DNA of 64,000 nt, from contig NZ_LWMI01000011.1 of NCBI RefSeq assembly GCF_001640365.1, forward strand, positions 80,773 through 144,772, given 5' to 3'. Origin of the DNA: Candidatus Arsenophonus triatominarum. Lineage in GTDB: Bacteria; Pseudomonadota; Gammaproteobacteria; Enterobacterales; Enterobacteriaceae. The position numbers and the translations under genes are program-made. Below the pieces are notes generated by a model. The model worked only from the letters and a program-made list of their open reading frames with translations. It had not been told where the DNA came from and ran no database searches. This document shows positions 44,002-50,913 of this stretch, one piece after another; the stretch's first letter is position 1, and each line of letters begins with the position of its first letter.

Positions 44002-45195
44002 TGTATTAGTCTTAACTTAATCTGATAATTCTGATTTAAAAAAGAGAGTTACCGGTTTTAATTAACATCATTAGATAATAAAATAAAAGGTAATTCTATG
44101 TATCAAACAAATAATCCTATCATCAAACATAAAGTCGGGTTACTTAACCTCGCTGAAGAACTTCATAACGTCTCAAAAGCCTGTAAGATTATGGGGGTAT
44201 CCCGAGATACGTTTTATCGCTACCAGGAACTTGTTAACGATGGTGGGATAGACGCTTTAATTAATCAAAATCGACGGGTGCCTAACGTAAAAAATAGAGT
44301 AGATGAACAGATTGAAAGCGCTGTAGTTGAGTATGCGATTGAATACCCTGCACACGGTCAACACCGCAGTAGTAATGAACTAAGAAAAAAAGGCATTTTT
44401 GTTTCGGGGAGTGGCGTTCGCTCTATTTGGCTGCGCCATAATCTCGAAAATTTTACAAAACGCCTAAAAGCGCTTGAAGATAAAATCGCAACAGAAGGAA
44501 TTATCCTGTCAGAATCACAAATCAGTGCTCTAGAAAAAAAAGCACAGGATGATGAGGCCAATGGTGAGATTGAAACAGCGCATCCAGGTTATCTGGGTTC
44601 ACAAGATACTTTTTATGTCGGTCATTTAAAAGGCGTTGGTCGTGTTTATCAACAAACTTATATTGATACTTACAGTAAAGTCGTTCATTGTAAGCTTTAC
44701 ACAACAAAAAGCGCGATAACGGCGGCAGATTTATTAAATGACAGGGTTCTCCCTTTTTATTCCCGGCATGGGTTACCGGTGTTACGTATACTGACGGACA
44801 GAGGCAGTGAGTATTGTGGTAAAGTTGAACATCACGATTATCAACTTTATCTCGCTATCAATGATATTGATCATACAAAAACTAAAGCTCGTTCACCTCA
44901 AACTAATGGGATTTGTGAACGCTTTCATAAAACTGTATTACAAGAGTTCTATCAGGTGGCTTTTCGTAAGAAAATCTATAGGGCTTTAGATGAATTACAA
45001 GCTGATTTAGATAAATGGTTAGCGGAATATAATAACCAACGCACTCATCAAGGAAAAATGTGTTGCGGTCGAACTCCTATGGCAACTTTACACGATGGAA
45101 AACAACTTTGGAGAGAGAAAGATTTAAATCAAATTTAACCTGACAGGTACTGTATAAATAACCGGTAACTGTCAGATCAAGTCTGAGCTACTACA
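44002..45195 (+). mobile_element. IS481-family element, intact copy
   Basis: Complete ends and a 7-bp target duplication GATAAAT (43995-44001 and 45196-45202) inside IS630 copy d. The only IS481 in the window with an undamaged transposase, so a plausible source of the others. Confidence 0.94.
44098..45138 (+). CDS. IS481-family transposase, intact
   Basis: 346 residues. N-terminal helix-turn-helix pair (LHNVSKACKIMGVSRDTFYR), a second winged region, then an rve core: Asp in YIDTYSKVVH, Asp in LTDRGSEYCGK and Glu in GICERFHKTVLQEF. C-terminal YNNQRTHQGKMCCGRTPMAT is typical of the family. SD AAAGGTAA upstream. Confidence 0.93.
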   Translation: MYQTNNPIIKHKVGLLNLAEELHNVSKACKIMGVSRDTFYRYQELVNDGGIDALINQNRRVPNVKNRVDEQIESAVVEYAIEYPAHGQHRSSNELRKKGIFVSGSGVRSIWLRHNLENFTKRLKALEDKIATEGIILSESQISALEKKAQDDEANGEIETAHPGYLGSQDTFYVGHLKGVGRVYQQTYIDTYSKVVHCKLYTTKSAITAADLLNDRVLPFYSRHGLPVLRILTDRGSEYCGKVEHHDYQLYLAINDIDHTKTKARSPQTNGICERFHKTVLQEFYQVAFRKKIYRALDELQADLDKWLAEYNNQRTHQGKMCCGRTPMATLHDGKQLWREKDLNQI

Positions 45196-45382
45196 GATAA
45201 ATCTGTTGTTTTTATTGATGAAAGTGGTTTTTCACATGACACTCCACGAACTCACGGCTATTCCCCAAAAGGTCACCGTTGTTTTGGCCTGAAAAACTGG
45301 GGTGCTAAGGGAAGAACAAATGTTATTGGCGCTTTATTGGGAACAACCCTTTTTGCTATCGGATTATTTGATTGCAATATTA

Positions 45383-46263
45383 TAGCTAGGCGACTTAATT
45401 TTGATTACAGCATATGTATTAAAAACAGGTCATCGATAGTGCATCCTGTTTCCATCTTTTTACGTTTAGCTTGAGACCATTTATGTTCTATAGGATTTAA
45501 ATCTGGTGAATACACAGGCAAATATTCTATCTGGTGTCCTGCGTTTATAATTGCCTGTTCAATATTCTTACCTTTGTGAAAGCTAGCGTTGTCCATAAAA
45601 ATAACAGAATTTTCAGGAAGTTCTGGGAGCAATATTTTTGTGATCCAAACATAAAAAACATCACGGTTAATATTGCAATCAAATAATCCGATAGCAAAAA
45701 GGGTTGTTCCCAATAAAGCGCCAATAACATTTGTTCTTCCCTTAGCACCCCAGTTTTTCAGGCCAAAACAACGGTGACCTTTTGGGGAATAGCCGTGAGT
45801 TCGTGGAGTGTCATGTGAAAAACCACTTTCATCAATAAAAACAACAGATTTATCTTTTTTTTCATACTGTTGTCTTTTTTGCTGATGTGCCAGCCTGTCG
45901 CTTTCGTTGGTTTTTGGATGGAATAGAGTTTTTTTTATAGGTTAATCCCAGCTTTTTAAGGGATTGCCAAATAGTCTTTTTACAAACACCGAATCGCTCT
46001 GCCCGTTCCTTTTGGTAAGCATCTGGATACTGTTCCACATCTTTTGCTAAAGCATTTTTATCGAGCTTCCTCTTACGTGGCGTTGAATTTTTTGGCTCTG
46101 GTCGTTTAAGCCAACGTACTAAAGACGCTTTTCCAATACGGAATTGTTTCGCAGTTTCTCGAATTGTTAAACCTTCGGCTTTCCTTACAGATATTACTTT
46201 ACGTCGAAAATCAATTGTATAACTCATAACACACCTTGTAATCAAAATTAAGTCGCCTAGCTA
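45383..46263 (-). mobile_element. IS630-family element, copy e
   Basis: 881 bp, inserted in reverse inside copy d at ATTAACC (TA at 45381-45382 and 46264-46265). Confidence 0.94.
45405..46227 (-). CDS. IS630 transposase (two frames)
   Basis: Frame 1 from 46227 to 45862, DDE frame ending 45405. Same split as the other copies. Confidence 0.8.
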
Positions 46264-46550
46264 TAACCGTGATGTTTTTTATGTTTGGATCACAAAAATA
46301 TTGCTCCCAGAACTTCCTGAAAATTCTGTTATTTTTATGGACAACGCTAGCTTTCACAAAGGTAAGAATATTGAACAGGCAATTATAAACGCAGGACACC
46401 AGATAGAATATTTGCCTGTGTATTCACCAGATTTAAATCCTATAGAACATAAATGGTCTCAAGCTAAACGTAAAAAGATGGAAACAGGATGCACTATCGA
46501 TGACCTGTTTTTAATACATATGCTGTAATCAAAATTAAGTCGCCTAGCTA

Positions 46551-46623
46551 TATCACTAACACCGCATGCATTAGCAACTCTAGATATGCCTATATTCTTA
46601 ATTGGGTCATATAGATTGTTCAT
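46551..46623 (-). pseudogene. Cro-like repressor of immunity cassette 0, truncated
   Basis: Starts ATG at 46623 behind AAGGAGAATGTCAT and reads MNNLYDPIKNIGISRVANAC then GVSD before the IS630 TA. This is the first helix and half of a helix-turn-helix as in small phage Cro proteins. It is divergent from cI-0 and separated from it by operators, which identifies it as cro. The rest is gone. Confidence 0.6.
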
Positions 46624-46638
46624 ATGACATTCTCCTTA

Positions 46639-46708
46639 TGTACTTACAGTACACATATTATCGTACTGATAGTTTTTTGCAAGAGGTTTATATTGTACCT
46701 ATGGTACA
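46639..46708. promoter_or_regulatory. Right operator and divergent promoters, cassette 0
   Basis: Three 15-bp dyads: TGTACTTACAGTACA (46639-46653), TCGTACTGATAGTTT (46661-46675, weaker) and TGTACCTATGGTACA (46694-46708). The third covers the ATG of cI-0. On the minus strand TTGCAA (46677-46682), 16 bp, TAATAT (46655-46660) forms a pR for cro. TATATT upstream of cI would give a nearly leaderless pRM transcript as in lambda. Confidence 0.75.
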
Positions 46709-47141
46709 GAGTGAAAAAGTGCGTAAAGAATTTTCCCAGAGGCTAGCACGAGCCTGTGAACAAGCTGGGTTAAACCAACATGGTCGAGGTGCAGCTATAG
46801 TTAAAGCTATAGGTGTCACTTCTAAAGCTGTTAGTAAATGGTTTAATGGAGAATCTTTGCCAAGACAAGATAAAATTTATGCTCTTGCTAATTTTTTAAA
46901 CTGTGATCCTATTTGGTTGCAACATGGTAAAATAAGCCCTGTTTCACATATCATCTTTGATAAAGATCGAAAATCATTTCAAGAAACTTTAACCCCAGAA
47001 CACATTGAATTAATCAAATTATTTAATGATCTCCCAGAAGAAAAAGCTTTATATTTCCTTGAAGAAATGAGAAAGCAAAAAAAATATTTTGATTCTGTTT
47101 TCAATGAAATGCTAAAAAAGAAAAAAAATAATCCTCTATAA
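46701..47141 (+). CDS. Short CI-type repressor, cassette 0
   Basis: 146 residues from MVQSEKVRKEFSQRLARACE. N-terminal XRE helix-turn-helix (IVKAIGVTSKAVSKWFNGES, then IYALANFLNCDPIWLQHG) and a C-terminal helix block LTPEHIELIKLFNDLPEEKA...YFDSVFNEMLKK. No S24/LexA-like peptidase, so RecA-stimulated self-cleavage is not expected. An upstream in-frame start would run through the operator and is unlikely. Two matching operators lie downstream at pL. Confidence 0.82.
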   Translation: MVQSEKVRKEFSQRLARACEQAGLNQHGRGAAIVKAIGVTSKAVSKWFNGESLPRQDKIYALANFLNCDPIWLQHGKISPVSHIIFDKDRKSFQETLTPEHIELIKLFNDLPEEKALYFLEEMRKQKKYFDSVFNEMLKKKKNNPL

Positions 47142-47183
47142 ATCAATAATATAATATCTATTGAAAAATTTTTATCAAAATAA

Positions 47184-47226
47184 CGTACTTTTGGTACTTG
47201 AATTAATTGTACTTATAGTTCAATAT
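47184..47226 (+). promoter_or_regulatory. Left operator and pL, cassette 0
   Basis: Two more copies of the cassette 0 operator: CGTACTTTTGGTACT (47184-47198) and TGTACTTATAGTTCA (47208-47222). They overlap a promoter TTGAAT (47198-47203), 17 bp, CAATAT (47221-47226) reading right. Position after cI mirrors lambda oL/pL. Confidence 0.7.
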
Positions 47227-47392
47227 GATGTTCATCAAAGGCAAATAGCTAGCGATTGAAAAAAGTGAACGGCGCACTCTAACGCACGGGCGGACGGCGT
47301 ATCTCTTAAGAGACAATGTACCGAAGAGGCAGAACCCATTTTCCATTACAAACACGATTATTCATTCATCTAATTTGTTAAGGAAAAATATT

Positions 47393-47635
47393 ATGAAAAA
47401 AACATCTGCTATATGCCCTGTATGTTCTAAACGTTTCAATCCCAACAAATCTTACGAACACATTAAGGAATTTCACCCTACAGCAAGTGACTATCAATTA
47501 GCTATCATTCGTGATGTACGTCGTAAATGTTATGGGCAGAGTAAACCAGTGAAACATAAAAATGCGGCTTTACTTCCTCACACATCAAACTTTGCAATAT
47601 CACGGACAAGAGCCACTAAATTAAGAGTTGCCTGA
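47393..47635 (+). CDS. C2H2 zinc-finger-like small phage protein
   Basis: 80 residues, start MKKTSAICPVCSKRFNPNKS behind AAGGAAAAATATT. CPVC...H...H spacing (CPVCSKRFNPNKSYEHIKEF then H) is a single C2H2 finger, followed by a basic tail. It occupies the place where N lies in the two following cassettes, directly before a nutR segment, but has no N-terminal arginine-rich motif. Role unknown; first gene of the pL-0 transcript. Confidence 0.65.
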   Translation: MKKTSAICPVCSKRFNPNKSYEHIKEFHPTASDYQLAIIRDVRRKCYGQSKPVKHKNAALLPHTSNFAISRTRATKLRVA

Positions 47636-47772
47636 CAATTTGATAGTCTTTGCAGCAATCTTATCCTACACTTAATTCCATAAGTTTCAGATAATAGTTA
47701 TCCCTCCCGATGGGCTGGGAAGGTAAAATCTCCCAATTTCAGGGAGGCCAGGTTGTTAAAGAGCGGTGTTAC
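47636..47772 (-). promoter_or_regulatory. nutR-like segment of cassette A
   Basis: Reading leftwards from the cro-A stop: boxA CGCTCTTTAACA (47765-47754), then hairpin CTCCC-TGAAATT-GGGAG (about 47745-47729), then a GGGAGGG tract (near 47706-47700) that can pair with CCTCCC and compete with that hairpin. Repeated at 49244-49375 and 1522-1665. The order cro-boxA-hairpin is that of lambda nutR. The competing hairpins could be an attenuator or terminator. Confidence 0.7.
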
Positions 47773-48009
47773 TTAGATGGCATTTTGCTTATCAGCAGGG
47801 ATACCATCTGTTGGGTTTAGGTAAAGATCGGGGCGTAATTCGTGGGGAGTTATTCCTGTTAACTCGTAAATTGCTAAAACACGATCGACAGGTACACGAC
47901 CTTTATACTTATTTTTCCATTTGCTTATTGACATTTGTGATAAGCCAAGATTTTGAGCTAAAGTTTTGCTACTGCCCATTTCTAAAATAGCTTTCTGTAA
48001 TCCGTTCAT
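47773..48009 (-). CDS. Cro-like repressor, cassette A
   Basis: 78 residues: MNGLQKAILEMGSSKTLAQN, then a helix-turn-helix (LAQNLGLSQMSISKWKNKYK) and VPVDRVLAIYELTGITPHEL, the common Cro/YdaS-type layout. SD AGGAGGTATC. Divergent from cI-A across three operators; pR is TTGACA (48060-48055), 17 bp, TAACTT (48037-48032). Confidence 0.82.
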   Translation of the reverse strand: MNGLQKAILEMGSSKTLAQNLGLSQMSISKWKNKYKGRVPVDRVLAIYELTGITPHELRPDLYLNPTDGIPADKQNAI

Positions 48010-48031
48010 GATACCTCCTAATCAACTAAAT

Positions 48032-48097
48032 AAGTTACCTTTGGTTTATTAATTTGTCAACCTAAAGGTCATTTTGGTTTATAACCTTTAGGTTTAT
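48032..48097. promoter_or_regulatory. Right operator and pR, cassette A
   Basis: Three dyads of an AACC-TTT(A)-GGTT type: TTACCTTTGGTTT (48035-48047), CAACCTAAAGGTCA (48058-48071) and ATAACCTTTAGGTTTAT (48081-48097). They cover pR for cro-A (minus strand). cI-A begins 10 bp after the last operator with no SD, so its pRM mRNA is probably leaderless. Confidence 0.75.
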
Positions 48098-48106
48098 ACT
48101 TATAAA

Positions 48107-48535
48107 ATGAAAAAAGAAAATAACTTAAATGCCAACGAAATCGTTGCAACAAGACTAGAACAGCTTTTGGCAAGAAAAGGCATTAAGCAAGCTGATTTGG
48201 CTCGCATATGTCAAGTATCGCCACAAGCTGTTTATAAATGGTTTAGAGGCAACAAAAGGGGGAAAATAAGCAAAGAAAGTGCTTTAAAGATTTCAAAGTC
48301 TCTTGATGTCTCTATAGAATGGCTATTTGGTGATGATACCTACCCTTCACCTTCGGAAAATGAGAAAAAAGGGTTAAAATTATTAACTGAGCACGAATCA
48401 GAATTGATTGATATTTTTAGGTCATTACCTGAATCAGAAGCAAGCAAGTTTTTTGAAGAAATTCAAGGAGTAAAAATTCACTATGATAAAATATTAAATG
48501 AGTTAATGGCCAAAAGAGGTATCAAAAAAATCTAA
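48107..48535 (+). CDS. Short CI-type repressor, cassette A
   Basis: 142 residues. XRE helix-turn-helix (KQADLARICQVSPQAVYKWF; KISKESALKISKSLDVSIEW) and a C-terminal helix block LTEHESELIDIFRSLPESEA...IHYDKILNELM that resembles the end of cI-0. It lacks an S24 peptidase domain, so control by SOS cleavage is not expected. Operators on both sides match each other but not those of the neighbouring cassettes. Confidence 0.85.
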   Translation: MKKENNLNANEIVATRLEQLLARKGIKQADLARICQVSPQAVYKWFRGNKRGKISKESALKISKSLDVSIEWLFGDDTYPSPSENEKKGLKLLTEHESELIDIFRSLPESEASKFFEEIQGVKIHYDKILNELMAKRGIKKI

Positions 48536-48572
48536 ACATCATCTTAATCTCTTCTGAAGACACACCTAAAAT

Positions 48573-48611
48573 AAACCTTTGGTTGACAAAATAAAAACTC
48601 TATGGTTTAAT
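48573..48611 (+). promoter_or_regulatory. pL and left operator, cassette A
   Basis: AAACCTTTGGTT (48573-48584) repeats the cassette A operator and overlaps TTGACA (48583-48588), 17 bp, TTTAAT (48606-48611), a near-consensus promoter reading towards N-A. Confidence 0.78.
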
Positions 48612-48612
48612 T

Positions 48613-48730
48613 AACCCTATCAGCTCACTGCAACAGGCAAACGCCAGACAATACTCCGAGTTATCTGTGAAACTTTACCAGACGTTGCTAAGTAGCCAGC
48701 CTGAGGCATACGAACATGAAGGCAAGTGTA
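48613..48730 (+). repeat. Conserved pL leader segment, cassette A
   Basis: About 115 bp with about 85% identity to 50596-50709 in cassette B (shared CACTGCAACAGGCAAACGCC, CCAGACGTTGC, AGCCAGCCTGAGGC). It lies between pL and nutL in both. A short frame reads SLQQANARQY but no start codon with an SD precedes it, so it may act as untranslated RNA. Confidence 0.7.
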
Positions 48731-48752
48731 GTCATCAGTAACTAAGCATTAT

Positions 48753-48794
48753 CGCTCTTTAACATCTTAGAACGGATTCAGGCACTCTTGAATC
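48753..48794 (+). promoter_or_regulatory. nutL-like site, cassette A
   Basis: boxA CGCTCTTTAACA (48753-48764), followed 10 bp later by a hairpin GATTCA/TGAATC with an 8-nt GGCACTCT loop (48775-48794). The boxA is identical to that of the nutR segments; the hairpin differs from cassette B, as expected if each N protein has its own boxB. Confidence 0.65.
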
Positions 48795-48805
48795 AACCAT
48801 CATTG

Positions 48806-48923
48806 AGTGAGTTTTGGGGTGTGTGAAATGTACAGAACAGTCAAATCTCGTTTCTACACCAGGGAATAAACAGACTGTGGGTACAAACCGGAAATATCCG
48901 GCACACACCGCTAAAACTTACTT
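48806..48923 (+). promoter_or_regulatory. Long-range leader stem before N-A
   Basis: AGTGAGTTTTGGGGTGTGTG (48806-48825) can pair with CACACACCGCTAAAACTTACT (48902-48922) apart from small bulges, closing a loop of about 76 nt. The base of the stem is 2 nt from the SD (GGAGGT, 48925-48930) of N-A. Lambda N has an RNase III-cut leader stem in the same place that limits its translation. Confidence 0.6.
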
Positions 48924-48934
48924 TGGAGGTCAAC

Positions 48935-49243
48935 ATGACACAGATTGCCGTCATTAAGCGTAGTAACTACGCCCAACGTAGATATGAACGTAGAGCTGCA
49001 TTTCTGGCTAAAAAACGTCAGGAAGCAGAACAAAAATGCCAAGCCCGTTCTACAGAGCAAATCCTTGATTCCATATTCAACAAGCAAGATGACACCATTA
49101 ATACCATTGCATCACTCACTCTCAATCTAAAAGACAAAAAGCCTCAGCCTTCATTTGATAACTGTTGCTTACCGAATACTTATCTCTATTCTGCAAGAAA
49201 ATACTCAAAAACCCGCAAATCAAATAGCATACATACAAAATGA
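48935..49243 (+). CDS. N: Lambda N-type antiterminator, cassette A
   Basis: 102 residues, MTQIAVIKRSNYAQRRYERR. The arginine-rich RNA-binding motif is AQRRYERRAAFLAKKRQEAE (about residues 13-32), comparable with lambda N TRRRERRAEKQAQWKAAN and phage 21 N. The remainder is low-complexity and likely disordered as in N. C-terminal SFDNCCLPNTYLYSARKYSK matches the N-B C-terminus. N proteins bind boxB RNA and convert polymerase, with NusA/B/E/G at boxA, to terminator resistance. Start supported by GGAGGTCAAC. Confidence 0.72.
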   Translation: MTQIAVIKRSNYAQRRYERRAAFLAKKRQEAEQKCQARSTEQILDSIFNKQDDTINTIASLTLNLKDKKPQPSFDNCCLPNTYLYSARKYSKTRKSNSIHTK

Positions 49244-49375
49244 TTTGATAGTCTTTGCAGCAATCTTATCCTACACTTAATCCATAAGTTTCAGATAATA
49301 GCTTTCCCTCCCGATAGGTTGGGAATTTGAAATCTCCCAATTTCAGGGAGGCCAGGTTGTTAAAGAGCGTTAGTG
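49244..49375 (-). promoter_or_regulatory. nutR-like segment of cassette B
   Basis: Second copy of the cro-proximal segment: boxA CGCTCTTTAACA (49369-49358) immediately after the cro-B stop, CTCCC-TGAAATT-GGGAG hairpin (49348-49332) and the competing GGGAGGG tract. Compared with 47636-47772 the outer 80 bp are nearly identical, including the part just after N-A, so this is where cassettes appear to be joined. Confidence 0.7.
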
Positions 49376-49603
49376 TTACTGTTTTTTTAAATTAAGATCC
49401 CATACATGCACTAAGTCTGGTCTAATATCTTTAGCACTGACTTTGCCTTTTGTTGCTCTAACGATCATTGGTACATGTTCTGGGGAAACTTTTGCCTTAT
49501 TGTGGAGCCATTTAAAAATTGCTTGTTGTGTCAAGCCACATGCTTCACCTAATTTTTTTTGAGTTCCAACAATTTCAATGGCTGTTTTAATTGCTTCATT
49601 CAT
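49376..49603 (-). CDS. Cro-like repressor, cassette B
   Basis: 75 residues. Helix-turn-helix QKKLGEACGLTQQAIFKWLH followed by VSPEHVPMIVRATKGKVSAK and DIRPDLVHVW, typical of phage Cro/YdaS proteins. SD GGAGG lies within the nearest operator. Related to cro-A in layout but not closely in sequence. Confidence 0.85.
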   Translation of the reverse strand: MNEAIKTAIEIVGTQKKLGEACGLTQQAIFKWLHNKAKVSPEHVPMIVRATKGKVSAKDIRPDLVHVWDLNLKKQ

Positions 49604-49692
49604 AAAACCTCCGTTGTTTATTATAAATATAAAACTTAAGTTGTTTTTATCAACAACTATTTTCGTTTGAATTTTAACAACCGGAGTTGTAT
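49604..49692. promoter_or_regulatory. Right operator region, cassette B
   Basis: Three 16-bp sites: AAAACCTCCGTTGTTT (49604-49619), AAAACTTAAGTTGTTT (49631-49646) and AACAACCGGAGTTGTA (49677-49692). Consensus half site AACAAC/GTTGTT. They span the cro-B/cI-B promoters; the first overlaps the cro SD and the last abuts cI-B, which again starts without an SD. Confidence 0.75.
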
Positions 49693-49701
49693 CTTTTACT
49701 T

Positions 49702-50412
49702 ATGAAAACAACACTTGCACAAAGATTAAGGCAGGCGAGAAAATCTGCTGGTTTGTCACAGAAAGAATTAGGCGCAGCAGTAAGTGTGTCGCAGGCTGCT
49801 ATTCAAAAACTAGAATCAGGAAAAGCACTCAATTCTACTAAGCTGATAAATATAGCTAAAATTCTAAATGTGAATCCTGAATGGTTATCACTGGGGCTGA
49901 TAGATGATCAAAATTCCCTATCAAAAGAAGATTCCTCGTCTATACTTTTAGCAACAAATCAAAGTAATTCAACAAACTCATATAAAGTTGAAGTATTAGA
50001 TATTGAAGCAAGTGCAGGTAAAGGAATAATGATTCATAATGAATTTATTGAAACAATCAAATCGATAGAATATGCGGATTATGAAGGTAGAAAGTTATTT
50101 GGCGGAAGGCCTGATAAGTCAATAAAAATAATTACAGTGAAAGGTGATTCAATGGCTAAAACTTTTGAACCACAAGATCAAATATTTGTTGATACTTCAG
50201 TAAATTATTTTGATGATGATGGCATTTATGTCTTTGTGCTTGAAAAGCAAATTTATATAAAACGTTTACAAAAACAACATAAAAAAATCGCTATTATTTC
50301 AGATAATCCATGTTACGAAACTTGGTATCTAGAAGAAAATATGATTACTGATTTGTATATCATGGCTAAGGTACTCATCAGTCAATCAGTAAAATATAAA
50401 TTTCACGGATAA
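49702..50412 (+). CDS. cI: CI repressor with S24 self-cleavage domain, cassette B
   Basis: 236 residues from MKTTLAQRLRQARKSAGLSQ. XRE helix-turn-helix (LSQKELGAAVSVSQAAIQKL), linker with an Ala-Gly bond (EASAGKGI) at the expected cleavage position, then an S24/LexA-like peptidase with Ser in KGDSMAKTFEPQDQIFVD and Lys in KQIYIKRLQ. It should be inactivated by RecA during SOS, like lambda CI. It is the only one of the three repressors with this domain. Confidence 0.92.
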   Translation: MKTTLAQRLRQARKSAGLSQKELGAAVSVSQAAIQKLESGKALNSTKLINIAKILNVNPEWLSLGLIDDQNSLSKEDSSSILLATNQSNSTNSYKVEVLDIEASAGKGIMIHNEFIETIKSIEYADYEGRKLFGGRPDKSIKIITVKGDSMAKTFEPQDQIFVDTSVNYFDDDGIYVFVLEKQIYIKRLQKQHKKIAIISDNPCYETWYLEENMITDLYIMAKVLISQSVKYKFHG

Positions 50413-50551
50413 TCTTTAAAAACCAATTCCAATACATTTAGTTTTTCTGAGAGCTTTTCTGATTCAACTTTCACTTATCTTCCTTCATTTTTGAATAAAA
50501 ATAAATTTTTTCTATTTATAAACCAAATAGATGAGCTCATCAAACCAACAA

Positions 50552-50595
50552 AACAACTTAAGTTGTTGGCAAAATTAAAACCAAAGTTTTATAAT
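50552..50595 (+). promoter_or_regulatory. pL and left operator, cassette B
   Basis: Perfect 16-bp palindrome AACAACTTAAGTTGTT (50552-50567), the best match to the cassette B operator, overlapping a promoter TTGGCA (50566-50571), 17 bp, TTATAA (50589-50594). Confidence 0.82.
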
Positions 50596-50709
50596 AACCC
50601 CATCAACTCACTGCAACAGGCAAACGCCAGACAATACCACGAGTTATCTGAAACTTTGCCAGACGTTGCCAAGTAGCCAGCCTGAGGCGTATGAACATGA
50701 AGGCAAGTG
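50596..50709 (+). repeat. Conserved pL leader segment, cassette B
   Basis: Direct repeat of 48613-48730. Lies between pL-B and nutL-B. Confidence 0.7.
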
Positions 50710-50727
50710 ACGACAGTTAAGCTATAC

Positions 50728-50760
50728 CGCTCTTTAACACCCTTTCGCTGAAAAAGCGAA
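50728..50760 (+). promoter_or_regulatory. nutL site with lambda-like boxB, cassette B
   Basis: boxA CGCTCTTTAACA (50728-50739), then TTCGCTGAAAAAGCGAA (50744-50760): a 6-bp stem with a GAAAA pentaloop, the same loop as a lambda boxB. The spacing of boxA and boxB is also lambda-like. It precedes the N-B gene, whose arginine-rich motif is close to lambda N. Confidence 0.88.
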
Positions 50761-50781
50761 CCATAAAACACCCAAACAGTC

Positions 50782-50896
50782 GGTTTTGGGGTGTGTGAAT
50801 AAACAAAATACAGCCATTAAGTTAAAACCAACACCAGGGTACTACCAATATGACTGTAAATTTGACTTGTTAGTTCTATCACACACCACCAAAACC
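50782..50896 (+). promoter_or_regulatory. Long-range leader stem before N-B
   Basis: GGTTTTGGGGTGTGTGA (50782-50798) pairs with TCACACACCACCAAAACC (50879-50896) over 17 bp with a single bulged base, enclosing 80 nt. The SD of N-B (AGGAGGT, 50904-50910) follows after 7 nt. Same architecture as in cassette A. Confidence 0.68.
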
Positions 50897-50913
50897 CATT
50901 GTCAGGAGGTAAT

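Larger units (their letters stand above)
43586..46550 (+). mobile_element. IS630-family element, copy d, split by two insertions
   Basis: An IS630 whose parts are 43586-44001, 45196-45382 and 46264-46550. IS481 entered first gap (7-bp GATAAAT duplication) and another IS630 (copy e) the second (TA duplication). Its outer TAs are 43584-43585 and 46551-46552. The outer flanks are the antirepressor end and a truncated cro, so the element also marks a deletion joint or a fusion of phage segments. Confidence 0.9.

Noticed and set aside
46602..46700. Upstream extension of the cI-0 frame
   Set aside because: It would translate through the operators and pR/pRM; the ATG at 46701 fits the homologous repressors.
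47230..47340. Possible boxA/boxB for cassette 0 (CACTCTAACGC and a CTCTTAAGAG palindrome)
   Set aside because: boxA match is poor and the palindrome has no loop like those of the other nut sites; not enough to call.
50491..50676. 61-codon frame MNKNKFFLFINQIDELIKPT after cI-B
   Set aside because: It spans the left operator and pL -10 region, has no clear ribosome binding site, and would be interrupted by the promoter; the part shared with cassette A is better seen as a leader segment.
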